Of a stretch of 64,000 bases of DNA, positions 52,578 through 60,455 are shown one piece after another. The position numbers and the translations under genes are program-made. Numbering within the stretch: position 1 is the first letter of the stretch; every line of letters begins with the position of its first letter. A model generated the notes under the pieces. The model was given only the letters and a program-made list of their open reading frames with translations, searched no databases and was not told the origin of the DNA. This DNA comes from Sphingomonas sp. PR090111-T3T-6A (GTDB lineage Bacteria > Pseudomonadota > Alphaproteobacteria > Sphingomonadales > Sphingomonadaceae): NCBI RefSeq assembly GCF_000383095.1, contig NZ_AORL01000019.1, forward strand, positions 186,001 through 250,000, read 5' to 3'.

Positions 52578-53864
52578 TCAGGGACGCACGATCATTGCCC
52601 GGGCGGTCGAATCTATCCCGTCCTTCGAATGGAACTGCACCTGATACTGCCCGGCGGCCAGTGGCGGGCCGTTCAGCGAAAGCGATTTCTGACCCGCCGC
52701 CTGGACCGTCACCGGCAGGACGGCCGGCGATCCCACATTCTTCTTGCCCGACCATTGCTGGATGGTGATCGAGCCATCGATCGTGCCGCCGCTGCCGGGC
52801 TTGATGACGATCTCCCACGGGTCCCCGGCGGCGAGGAACTGGCGGCTCACGCTGAGCGTGGGCGTGACGGGCACGGCGAGCTGGAACGCCCACTTGTTGG
52901 GAACGAGACCGAGGAGTTGGAGCAGAAAGGCGTGGGTGTCCTCGGATTGGCTCACTCCGATGTGGTTGGCGGTCACGAACAGCGTCTGGCAGTTGAGCGC
53001 GGTCGCGCTCTGGATCGGCACGGTGCCGTCGCCGGAGGTCGGGTCCTTGTGCGCATCATAGGCGGGGTTCGTCCCCGTCGGCAGAATCCGGACGATCGTC
53101 TCATGGGCGGCGCTGACGACGGCGACGTAGCGGCGGTCGGCCGGACGAGATGCCGGGTTCAGCAGTTTCCGGAAACCGGTGAGAAGCGGCATCGCGCTGA
53201 GGCGAAGCCCCAGCGCCGTCCAGGTCGCGTTCGATCCGAAGGGCTGCACCGCGTCTCCGGGGCCAGACCAGAAGATCGGCGCGTCGAGAGGCGGCAGCAA
53301 CTGATAGGCGGCCGGGAACTTGTTGTTGCTGTTGAGACGGACGGTCTGCGCCTTGGTGAAGCCTGGGGCGGCTTCCAGCCCGGTCACTTCGGCCAGCGCA
53401 TCGGTCGCGCCGTCGTGCGGGGTGGCCAGGAAGACCGCCATCTTGACCTTCGCTTGCCAGGAGGCCGCCTTGTTGGCGGGGTCCTCCAGCGCGCCGCGCA
53501 CGATGAGGCCGCCCATGCTGTGGGCGATGAGCACGATCTCGTCGCCCGCGGCGGTGATCGTGGCGAGTTGCGCGGCGAAGTCCCTCGATATGTCGATGAG
53601 ATTGCGCCGCCAGTCGTAGGGCCACAGGACGAGCGTTTCGTTCGGTTTGCCGTCCGTCGCCGCGGTGAGGGCGTCGATGATCGGCCCGTAGATGTCGACG
53701 GGGCCAATCGACGAGATGATCGGCCCCGGAACGACGTCGTCGCTCATAAGGGCATCGACCTCGTCGTCGGAGAAGACCTTGCAGAGGGAGGGCGGCCAGA
53801 CCGTCTTGCCGTTGAGCTTGAGCTTGGTCCCGAAAATGCCGGGCACGAAGAAGATATGCCGCAT
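52578..53864 (-). CDS. LCAT-like lipase/acyltransferase family protein
   Basis: 428 residues. The N-terminal FFVPGIFGTKLKLNGKTVWP and VDIYGPIIDALT are typical of the lecithin:cholesterol acyltransferase-like alpha/beta hydrolases. WPYDWRRNLIDISRDFAAQL precedes the nucleophile elbow IVLIAHSMGGLIVRGAL (Ser). The acid and base are probably the Asp in SGDGTVPIQSA and a His near THAFLLQLLG. A beta-rich C-terminal tail of about 100 residues, from LAVPVTPTLSVSRQF, is likely a separate domain. No signal peptide is seen. Substrate unknown. Confidence 0.87.
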   Translation of the reverse strand: MRHIFFVPGIFGTKLKLNGKTVWPPSLCKVFSDDEVDALMSDDVVPGPIISSIGPVDIYGPIIDALTAATDGKPNETLVLWPYDWRRNLIDISRDFAAQLATITAAGDEIVLIAHSMGGLIVRGALEDPANKAASWQAKVKMAVFLATPHDGATDALAEVTGLEAAPGFTKAQTVRLNSNNKFPAAYQLLPPLDAPIFWSGPGDAVQPFGSNATWTALGLRLSAMPLLTGFRKLLNPASRPADRRYVAVVSAAHETIVRILPTGTNPAYDAHKDPTSGDGTVPIQSATALNCQTLFVTANHIGVSQSEDTHAFLLQLLGLVPNKWAFQLAVPVTPTLSVSRQFLAAGDPWEIVIKPGSGGTIDGSITIQQWSGKKNVGSPAVLPVTVQAAGQKSLSLNGPPLAAGQYQVQFHSKDGIDSTARAMIVRP

Positions 53865-54066
53865 CGGCTGTCCCCCTCCTTTTCGTCATGCATCCCGACC
53901 GCGACAGGCGGATCGATGCGCGCCGATGCCGATCATAGCGAAGGAAGGGCGGCCTCGACACGGCATATGGAAGGCGTCGGCCGGAATTAAGAACCAAAAT
54001 GGATGAGGTGATGGCGGCGTCCTCTAGAGCGCAGCCTTCGCGACGCGGCCCGATCGCATCCCGGGC

Positions 54067-54091
54067 GGAACAGTGCGCAGCGATCTGCGTT
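54067..54091 (+). promoter_or_regulatory. Perfect EcfG-type general stress promoter
   Basis: GGAAC at 54067-54071 and CGTT at 54088-54091, 16 bases apart, exactly the consensus of the alphaproteobacterial extracytoplasmic sigma factor EcfG. It lies 64 bases before the DUF2231 start, with no gene between. The DUF2231/sorbosone dehydrogenase pair is therefore probably part of the PhyR-NepR-EcfG regulon. Confidence 0.7.
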
Positions 54092-54154
54092 CCTAGGCCT
54101 CATAACGAGCCCGGAACAATGCCGCTCGCGTTTGACGCCGGACGGGAGAATCGC

Positions 54155-54592
54155 ATGGCGACGCCAATGGGTCCAAGCCGCATTCCGAAACCGCTTCATC
54201 CCTTCTTCGTAGGATTGGGCGGCGCGCTGCTGATGGCGGCGCTCTTCACCGACTTCATGTATTCGAGCAACTCGCTCATGCAGTGGGCCAACTTCTCGGC
54301 CTGGCTGATCACGGGCGGGCTGATCCTGGCGCTGATCTCCGCCATCGTCCTGATCATCGACTTCGCCCTCGGGTGGGTTGGCCCGATCCGCTGGCTCGAT
54401 TTCGGCCTGCTGGCCGCCGCCGCCGTGCTTTCGATCTTCAACGTCTTCATCCATACCCGCGATGCCTGGACGTCGGTCGTCCCGAGCGGGATCACCATTT
54501 CGGCCATCGTGACGATCCTGCTGGCCGTCGCGGGCCTTCGTGGCTGGTGCGTCACCGCCATCCCCTTCGCCGGCCGCGGAGACGTCGCATGA
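54155..54592 (+). CDS. DUF2231 membrane protein
   Basis: 145 residues, four membrane helices. The opening IPKPLHPFFVGLGGALLMAALFTDF and the third block RWLDFGLLAAAAVLSIFNVFIHTRDAW follow the DUF2231 pattern; the invariant His in the first helix is present. The family often accompanies periplasmic dehydrogenases and cytochromes, perhaps as a membrane anchor or electron-transfer partner. ATG 54155 is preceded by GGGAG. The next gene starts within its stop codon (ATGA). Confidence 0.85.
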   Translation: MATPMGPSRIPKPLHPFFVGLGGALLMAALFTDFMYSSNSLMQWANFSAWLITGGLILALISAIVLIIDFALGWVGPIRWLDFGLLAAAAVLSIFNVFIHTRDAWTSVVPSGITISAIVTILLAVAGLRGWCVTAIPFAGRGDVA

Positions 54593-55908
54593 GCGCCCAG
54601 CCGATCCGCGCCGCATGCGCGCTCACGGTCCTTGCGATGGTCGCCGCCTGTAGCGGCAAGGGTGGCGATCCTTCGAGGCAATACGGGCCGAACCCGGATT
54701 TGCCCGAGGCCGGCCAATATCTGCTGCCCCCGATGAGCGTTCCGAAGGCGATCGGCTGGAAAGCGGGCGAGACTCCCACCGTCCCGGCCGGGATGCACAT
54801 TCAGGCGATGGCGACCGGCCTGATGCACCCGCGCATCGTCTATCCGCTGCCGAACGGGGACGTGCTCGTCGTCGAGAGCAACAGCCCCGGCACCAAGCCC
54901 TTCCGGCCCAAGGATTATATCCAGGGCAAGGTGAAGGCGCGGGCCGGCGCGGCCGACAAGGGCGGCAACCGCATCACGCTGTTGCGGGACGCCAACGGCG
55001 ACGGCACGCCCGAACTCCGCACGATCCTCCTCGACCACCTGCATTCGCCTTATGGTGTCGCGTGGGTGGCGGGCACGCTCTATGTCGCCAACACGGATGC
55101 GATCCTCGCTTTCCCCTTCACGCCGGGGCAGACGAAGATCACGGTGCCGGGAACGAAGCTCATGGACTTGCCGGCCGGCCCGATCGACCATCACTGGACC
55201 AAGTCGATGGTCGCGAGCCCCGACGGGTCGAAGCTCTATGTCGGGGTCGGCTCCAACAGCAACATCACCGAGAACGGGATGGACGTCGAGGAAGGCCGAG
55301 CGGCGATCTACGAGGTCGACCGGCTGACTGGCGCGAAGCGCATCTACGCGACCGGCACGCGCAACCCGACCAACCTCGCCATCCAGCCGGGGACAGGCCA
55401 ACTGTTCGCCGTGGTCAACGAGCGGGACGAGATCGGCCCGGATCTGGTTCCGGACTATCTCTCGTCCATCAGGGACGGGGGGTTCTACGGGTGGCCATAC
55501 AGCTACTGGGGCCAGCACGTCGACGAGCGCGTTCACCCGCAGAAGCCGGAGATGGTCGCGAAGGCGATCAAGCCGGATTACGGGCTCAGCTCGCACGTCG
55601 CGGCGCTCGGCGTCACCTTCAGCCAGGGCGAGACGCTCTCCCCGCAATTCGCCGACGGTGCGTTCGTGGGAGAGCATGGGAGCTGGGATCGCGATCCGCT
55701 GAACGGATATCAGGTGATCTTCGTCCCCTTCGTAAACGGCAGGCCGAGCGGTGCGCCGATCCCGGTGGTCACCGACTTTCTGGCATCTGACAAGAAGACG
55801 GTCCGCGGCCGCCCCGTTGGCGTGGCGCTCGATCGGACCGGCGCCCTGATCGTGGCCGACGATGTCGGCAACACCGTCTGGAGGGTCAGCGGCACCGCCG
55901 GGCACTAG
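54589..55908 (+). CDS. Sorbosone dehydrogenase-family (PQQ-type beta-propeller) lipoprotein
   Basis: 439 residues. The N-terminus ends in the lipobox VLAMVAACSG, so the protein is probably lipid-anchored. The soluble glucose/sorbosone dehydrogenase propeller is recognised from LPNGDVLVVESNSPG, RITLLRDANGDG, HSPYGVAWVAGTLYVANTD, GTRNPTNLAIQPGTGQLFAVVNERDEIG and FVGEHGSWDRDPLNGYQV. An Arg and Asp/His set for PQQ and Ca binding is plausible but not confirmed. Likely oxidises a sugar or polyol in the periplasm. It is translated with DUF2231 under an EcfG-type promoter. Confidence 0.9.
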   Translation: MSAQPIRAACALTVLAMVAACSGKGGDPSRQYGPNPDLPEAGQYLLPPMSVPKAIGWKAGETPTVPAGMHIQAMATGLMHPRIVYPLPNGDVLVVESNSPGTKPFRPKDYIQGKVKARAGAADKGGNRITLLRDANGDGTPELRTILLDHLHSPYGVAWVAGTLYVANTDAILAFPFTPGQTKITVPGTKLMDLPAGPIDHHWTKSMVASPDGSKLYVGVGSNSNITENGMDVEEGRAAIYEVDRLTGAKRIYATGTRNPTNLAIQPGTGQLFAVVNERDEIGPDLVPDYLSSIRDGGFYGWPYSYWGQHVDERVHPQKPEMVAKAIKPDYGLSSHVAALGVTFSQGETLSPQFADGAFVGEHGSWDRDPLNGYQVIFVPFVNGRPSGAPIPVVTDFLASDKKTVRGRPVGVALDRTGALIVADDVGNTVWRVSGTAGH

Positions 55909-56026
55909 CAGGTGCCAGCATTCCTATCGGGCGGTCTCCGGGCAGGCAAAGGCCGCTTGTTGCCGATCGGCCGATCCGCGCCGCGGGCAAGCGGGTGTTC
56001 GCATCTGACCGCCGCCGAGGCCGGGG

Positions 56027-57388
56027 TCAGATCGCGTAACGCGCCCTTTGCGGCCGGCTGAGCATCGCGTTGGCCTCATCGTCGCCGATGAAGCGTTCGG
56101 CGGCGGGGTCCCAGTGGAGGCGGCGGCCCGTCTTCATCGCGATCCAGTGGACGAGGCAAGTCGAGCAGGCGCGGTGCCCGATTTCGGCGGGCGCGGCGTT
56201 GGGCGCGCGTGTCCGGATCGAATCCAGCCAGTTGCGATGATGCTCGGGGCTCTGCATCAGATGCACTTCGTTCGGGCCGATGACGCTCGTCAGGATTTTG
56301 GGATCGCTGGCTTCCAGCGGCGGGCGGGTATTTGCGCCGGAGGGATCGGACGCCGTGACCGCGCCGCTGCGCGTGACGAAGATCCAGCCATCATCCCCGA
56401 TGAAGCGGACGCCGTTTGGGAGCGCGCCGGAGATCGTCATCTGGATGCCGTTCGCATAGCGCCCGTGCGTCTCGAACGGGCCATGGACGTCCCACAGCCC
56501 GCTCTTGGGAAATTCGGCATGGCCCCACACCTCGATCGGGCCGGTCAGCTCGGTGTCCATGCCCCAATGGGCCGTATCGACATGATGAGCCCCCCAGCCG
56601 GTGATCATGCCCGCGCCGAACTGCTCGCAGCGCAGCCAGCCCGGACGATTTTCCAGCGAATGCTGGGGATGGACGCGCATCTCCGTATAATAGACCTCCG
56701 GCGTCGAGCCGAGCCACGCGTCATAGTTGAGGTTGGGCGGCACCGGCATGGGCGGCGCCGCAGGCCCCGACGGATCGCCCGGCAACCCGACCTCCACCCG
56801 GCGAAGCGTGCCGACGCGGCCGTTGCGGACCAGCTCGCAGGCGCGGTGGAATTGCGGCCACGGGTCCATGCCGCGCTGCTGGGAACCGATCTGGACGATG
56901 CGGTCCGATGCCTTGGCGACGTCGGCCATCTTGCGCCCCTCCGCGATGGTGAGCGAGGCGGGCTTCTGGAGATAGACGTCCTTGCCTGCCCGGATGGCGT
57001 CGATCGCGAGCCTCGCATGCTGGTGGTCGGGCGTCGAGATCAGGACGGCGTCGATGTCCCGGTTGGCGAGCAGCGCGTGATGATCGCCATAGATCCGCGT
57101 GCCGGAATAGGGGCGGCCGGTCCGTGCGGCATAGGCCTCGTCGACCAGACGCTGGCCCGCCGCCAGCCGCACCGTATCGAGATCGCACACGGCGACGATA
57201 TGGGCGTCGTCGTGCTTGAGCACCTCCTTCATGTCGTGCCCCCGGCTGATCCGGCCGACGCCGATGGCGCCGACGTTGATCCGCTTGCTGGGGGCCGTGG
57301 CGCCAAGGACGCTGGCCGGAACGATGGCGGGAAACCCCGCCGCTGCCGTGGCCTTGATGGCGGTGCGTCGGGTGATGGTCCGCTGCAT
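56027..57388 (-). CDS. Tat-exported Gfo/Idh/MocA oxidoreductase
   Basis: 453 residues. MQRTITRRTAIKATAAAGFP is a twin-arginine signal. The Rossmann motif is NVGAIGVGRISRGHDMKEVL. The EKP motif of the family reads KDVYLQKPASLTIAEG, here with Gln in place of Glu. AGMITGWGAHHVDTAHWG holds the catalytic-type His region. The periplasmic location implies a tightly bound NAD(P), as in glucose-fructose oxidoreductase or GH109-like enzymes. The start ATG 57388 was chosen to begin at the Tat signal. It follows a second Gfo/Idh/MocA gene by 14 bases. Confidence 0.9.
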   Translation of the reverse strand: MQRTITRRTAIKATAAAGFPAIVPASVLGATAPSKRINVGAIGVGRISRGHDMKEVLKHDDAHIVAVCDLDTVRLAAGQRLVDEAYAARTGRPYSGTRIYGDHHALLANRDIDAVLISTPDHQHARLAIDAIRAGKDVYLQKPASLTIAEGRKMADVAKASDRIVQIGSQQRGMDPWPQFHRACELVRNGRVGTLRRVEVGLPGDPSGPAAPPMPVPPNLNYDAWLGSTPEVYYTEMRVHPQHSLENRPGWLRCEQFGAGMITGWGAHHVDTAHWGMDTELTGPIEVWGHAEFPKSGLWDVHGPFETHGRYANGIQMTISGALPNGVRFIGDDGWIFVTRSGAVTASDPSGANTRPPLEASDPKILTSVIGPNEVHLMQSPEHHRNWLDSIRTRAPNAAPAEIGHRACSTCLVHWIAMKTGRRLHWDPAAERFIGDDEANAMLSRPQRARYAI

Positions 57389-57402
57389 CGATGCGCTCCT
57401 GC

Positions 57403-58554
57403 TCAGGACAAGACGGGGCGGGTGGCGTTCTTCTGGGCGAGCAGCACCAGCTCGGCGGCGAGCAGCGCGCCGTCCTGATCCTGCGCGACGGAGGTGCGTT
57501 CGACGATATCCGTCACGAATTGCGGGCCGAAGGGCAGGTGGACCTTGCCGCAATCCATGTAGCGCACGCTTTTGCGGTCGGCGATGAAGAGATGGTCTCC
57601 GCCGGGACGGCCGGCGATGTCCACATATTTGCGCAGCTCGATATAGCCCTCCGTCCCGAGCAGGAAGAGGCGGCCGTCGCCCCATGTCGGCAGGCCGTCG
57701 GGCGTGAACCAGTCGACCCGGATATAACCCGTGCCGCCGTCGCCGCTCAGCATCATGTCGCCGAAATCCTCGAACGCCGGATGATCCGGGTGCGCGAGAT
57801 TGCCGGTCTGCGAGGCGACGACATGCGCCTTGGTGGTGCCGGTGTAATAAAGGAACTGATCGGCCTGATGGCTGCCGATGTCGGTGAGGATGCCGCCATA
57901 GCGCGCCTTGTCCCAGAACCAGGCGGGGCGGGACGGGGCGCTGATCCGGTGCGGCGCGATGTTGACGGTCTGCACCACCTTGCCGATCGCGCCCTGACGG
58001 ACCAGCTCTCCCGCCATCACGGCGGCGCGAACCTCGAGCCGCTCCGAATACATGATGCCGAACTTGCGGCCGGTGGCCTGGATGGTCCGCCGCACCTCGG
58101 CGAGCTGATCGAGGCTGGTGATCGCCGGCTTGTCGCTCAGATAATCCTTGCCCGCCTGCATGACGCGGATGCCGAGCGGCGCACGCTGATCCGGGATCGG
58201 TGCGCCGGCGACAAGCCTGATCGCTTTGTTCTCGAGGATCTCGGTCTCGCTCCGGGCGAGCTTCACATCACCATAGCGTTTGCGGAAGGTCGCGATCTGC
58301 GCGGGGTCGGTCGCGTGGAAGGCGGTCAGCACGCCGCCGCCCCGGATCATGGCGTCGGTCATCGCATAGATATGCGCATGGTCGAGCCCGATCACGGCGA
58401 AGGGCACGCGATATTTGGCCTCCGGCTCGGGCGTCACAGGTGCGGCCACCTCCGACACGGCGTTGCCCTGCGACAGCGACTGGGCGAGGCCTTCGGCGGT
58501 CAGCCCTGCGGCGAGGCCCGCACCGAGCAGGGCGCGGCGATCGATGGGGTTCAT
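57403..58554 (-). CDS. Tat-exported Gfo/Idh/MocA oxidoreductase, second copy
   Basis: 383 residues, start ATG 58554. MNPIDRRALLGAGLAAGLTA is a twin-arginine-like signal. The N-terminal strand VPFAVIGLDHAHIYAMTDAM departs from the usual GxGxxG, but QAGKDYLSDKPAITSLDQL resembles the EKP region (here DKP). GGILTDIGSHQADQFLYYTG carries the conserved H. C-terminal part YIRVDWFTPDGLPTWGDGRLFLLGTEG is the typical beta-sheet domain. It is 12 bases downstream of the cupin gene and upstream of the other oxidoreductase, so the three probably form one operon. Confidence 0.87.
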   Translation of the reverse strand: MNPIDRRALLGAGLAAGLTAEGLAQSLSQGNAVSEVAAPVTPEPEAKYRVPFAVIGLDHAHIYAMTDAMIRGGGVLTAFHATDPAQIATFRKRYGDVKLARSETEILENKAIRLVAGAPIPDQRAPLGIRVMQAGKDYLSDKPAITSLDQLAEVRRTIQATGRKFGIMYSERLEVRAAVMAGELVRQGAIGKVVQTVNIAPHRISAPSRPAWFWDKARYGGILTDIGSHQADQFLYYTGTTKAHVVASQTGNLAHPDHPAFEDFGDMMLSGDGGTGYIRVDWFTPDGLPTWGDGRLFLLGTEGYIELRKYVDIAGRPGGDHLFIADRKSVRYMDCGKVHLPFGPQFVTDIVERTSVAQDQDGALLAAELVLLAQKNATRPVLS

Positions 58555-58566
58555 CGCATTCCTCCG

Positions 58567-59013
58567 TCAGTGGGCGGGTGTCGTGGCGCTCTTCCAGTTG
58601 ATGACGTGATATTGCGCGGGCGTGGTGCCGACATTGCGTAGCGCGTGCAGCGAATTGGACGCGTTGAAAATCACGGAGCCCGGCCCGACCCGTTTCCATT
58701 GACCGTTGGACAGCGTCTCCACCGTGCCGCGATCGATGATGACCAGCTCTTCATTGGGGTGCCTGTGCGGAGGATGCGACGCGACGCCCGGATTGAGCGT
58801 GGTGACGTGCATCTCCAGCTCGTCCAGCGTGGCGGTCGGCTGCTTCACGATGGAGCGGACTTCGCCGGTTGCGTTCTTGGTGGCGGCCATGGCGTTCCAG
58901 TCGAACACCGCAGGCCCCAGGACGGGCCGTCTCTCTTCAGCCCAGGCCACCACCGAACAGCAGATAAGCGCTGCTGTGGCGGTGAGGATCGCACCCTTGA
59001 CGGCGAGCCGCAT
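58567..59013 (-). CDS. Exported cupin-domain protein
   Basis: 148 residues with a Sec-like N-terminal segment (GAILTATAALICCSVVAWAEE). The cupin core shows HVTTLNPGVASHPPHRHPNEELVIIDRGTV with the metal-binding His-x-His...Glu pattern, and RVGPGSVIFNASNSLHALRNVG with the second-motif His. Such proteins often act as isomerases or sugar-binding partners. It is the first gene of the three-gene minus-strand set, with GGGAGAGAGGG before ATG 59013 and a LacI-type operator 52 bases upstream. Confidence 0.87.
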   Translation of the reverse strand: MRLAVKGAILTATAALICCSVVAWAEERRPVLGPAVFDWNAMAATKNATGEVRSIVKQPTATLDELEMHVTTLNPGVASHPPHRHPNEELVIIDRGTVETLSNGQWKRVGPGSVIFNASNSLHALRNVGTTPAQYHVINWKSATTPAH

Positions 59014-59064
59014 CCCTCTCTCCCATAACCATGACTTCCTGTGTCTTCATGGCGGCGCGGTTAT

Positions 59065-59078
59065 TGTTAGCGCTCTCA
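59065..59078. promoter_or_regulatory. LacI-family operator-like site in the divergent region
   Basis: TGTTAGCGCTCTCA matches the palindrome at 39415-39428 (TGATAGCGCTATCA) at 12 of 14 positions, including the central TAGCGCT. It lies 52 bases before the cupin operon start. Confidence 0.6.
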
Positions 59079-59203
59079 CCACCAAGGTTAGATTTGATGC
59101 TGGCCATGCGTCAATGGCGAAGCTCCAGCCGGGTCCAGATCAAGTCCGGCTTCCTGCGGCAATCCCGGCATTCCCATGCCGCTCCCTGCACGAGAAGAAG
59201 AGG

Positions 59204-59245
59204 ATTTGATAGCATGCCACATTATGACATATGATGCTATCAAAT
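59204..59245. promoter_or_regulatory. 42-bp inverted repeat upstream of the CBM9/PKD gene
   Basis: ATTTGATAGCAT and ATGCTATCAAAT are perfect 12-base arms with an 18-base spacer, 26 bases before the plus-strand gene. AT-rich relative to its surroundings. It could be two operator half-sites for a GntR-, KdgR- or LacI-type regulator, or a leader hairpin in the transcript. Confidence 0.6.
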
Positions 59246-59270
59246 GGAATGACTGATCGAAGGGAGGGAC

Positions 59271-60455
59271 ATGGGAAAGGGTTGGCGACGAGCGTTCGGC
59301 CGGGACATGCGCCCTTCGAAGAAGAGATGGTTCTGCGATGTCGGTGTCCCGGCGCTGGTCCTGGCGTGGGCATCGCCCTCGCTGGCCGCGGAGTGTCCGT
59401 CACAGGGTTATCGGGTCTTCCAGTTTCCCGCCAACGCCATCCCCCGGATCGATGGCGACGCGAGCGATTGGGCGATGGTGCCGCCCGCTTATGTCATCGG
59501 CGGGGATCGACTCACCGCCGATGACGGATCCGGCGCCCATCCCGATCCGCGCAGTCTTCAGGTCGCGGTCAAGGTCGGCTGGGTGAAGGGCCTTAACCGG
59601 CTTTATTTCCTCTACGAAGCGACGGACGATGTCTGGGATTTCGGAGAAGCTGGCCTCCACAACGACACATTCGAATTGATCGTCGACGGCAATCGCTCCG
59701 GCGGGCCGCTGATTTCGCGCTTCCATCCCTTCAAGCCGCCTCACGCCACAGCGCCGGCGGATACGGGACCGGGGATCGATGAGCAGACCGCCTGGTTCGA
59801 CTTTCAGAATGTCGATGCCCAGAACTACCACATTTTCATGCCTGCCCTGAACAAGGACTGGGCGATGGCGTGGGGGCCGCAGGCCGCCTGGATCAAGCGG
59901 CTGCCCTGGTCCAACATCGCCTACCACTATGACTTCAGGCCGGGCCAGTCCGGCCGGCTGGTCGCCGAGTTCTGGATCACACCCTTCGATCATGCGGATG
60001 CCCGGGGCGGGGCTTATTCGGTCGAGAGCCAGCTTTCCGAGAACAAGGTGATCGGCATGTCCTGGGCGGTCATCGACTATGACGGACCCGGCGGCGCCCA
60101 CCAGTTCTGGAACCTGTCCCCTCATCACACCATGTACGGGCAGGCATCCGAACTGTGCGGCTTCCGGTTGATGCCGCTGGAGCCGGAAGAGCGCCCGGCG
60201 ATGAAGGCGGATTGGTCGTTCACCATCCTCGACAAAGCGCAGCGGACGGTCGCTTTCCATGACGACTCGCTTGGCCCCGCGACCGCCTGGGCCTGGGATT
60301 TCGGCGACGGCACGCACGCGAGCGAGCAGCATCCGGTTCACCGCTATGCCACAGCCGGCAAATTCGTCGTGACCCTGCGCGTGAGCGGGCCGAAGGGTCA
60401 ATCGACGCTCTCCAAGGTGTGGGATGTCTCGTTTCAAGGGGATCCGGCGCGATGA
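59271..60455 (+). CDS. Exported CBM9-like/PKD-domain protein
   Basis: 394 residues. A signal region (VPALVLAWASPSLAAEC) follows a basic N-terminus. The first 220 residues look like a family 9 carbohydrate-binding or DOMON-like module (IPRIDGDASDWAMVPP, LYFLYEATDDVWDF, NDTFELIVDGNRSGGP). The last 80 residues are a PKD domain (AWAWDFGDGTHASEQHPVHR, GKFVVTLRV). No catalytic motif is seen, so it probably binds a plant glycan. GGGAGGGAC precedes ATG 59271. Its stop overlaps the GH28 start as ATGA. Confidence 0.82.
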   Translation: MGKGWRRAFGRDMRPSKKRWFCDVGVPALVLAWASPSLAAECPSQGYRVFQFPANAIPRIDGDASDWAMVPPAYVIGGDRLTADDGSGAHPDPRSLQVAVKVGWVKGLNRLYFLYEATDDVWDFGEAGLHNDTFELIVDGNRSGGPLISRFHPFKPPHATAPADTGPGIDEQTAWFDFQNVDAQNYHIFMPALNKDWAMAWGPQAAWIKRLPWSNIAYHYDFRPGQSGRLVAEFWITPFDHADARGGAYSVESQLSENKVIGMSWAVIDYDGPGGAHQFWNLSPHHTMYGQASELCGFRLMPLEPEERPAMKADWSFTILDKAQRTVAFHDDSLGPATAWAWDFGDGTHASEQHPVHRYATAGKFVVTLRVSGPKGQSTLSKVWDVSFQGDPAR

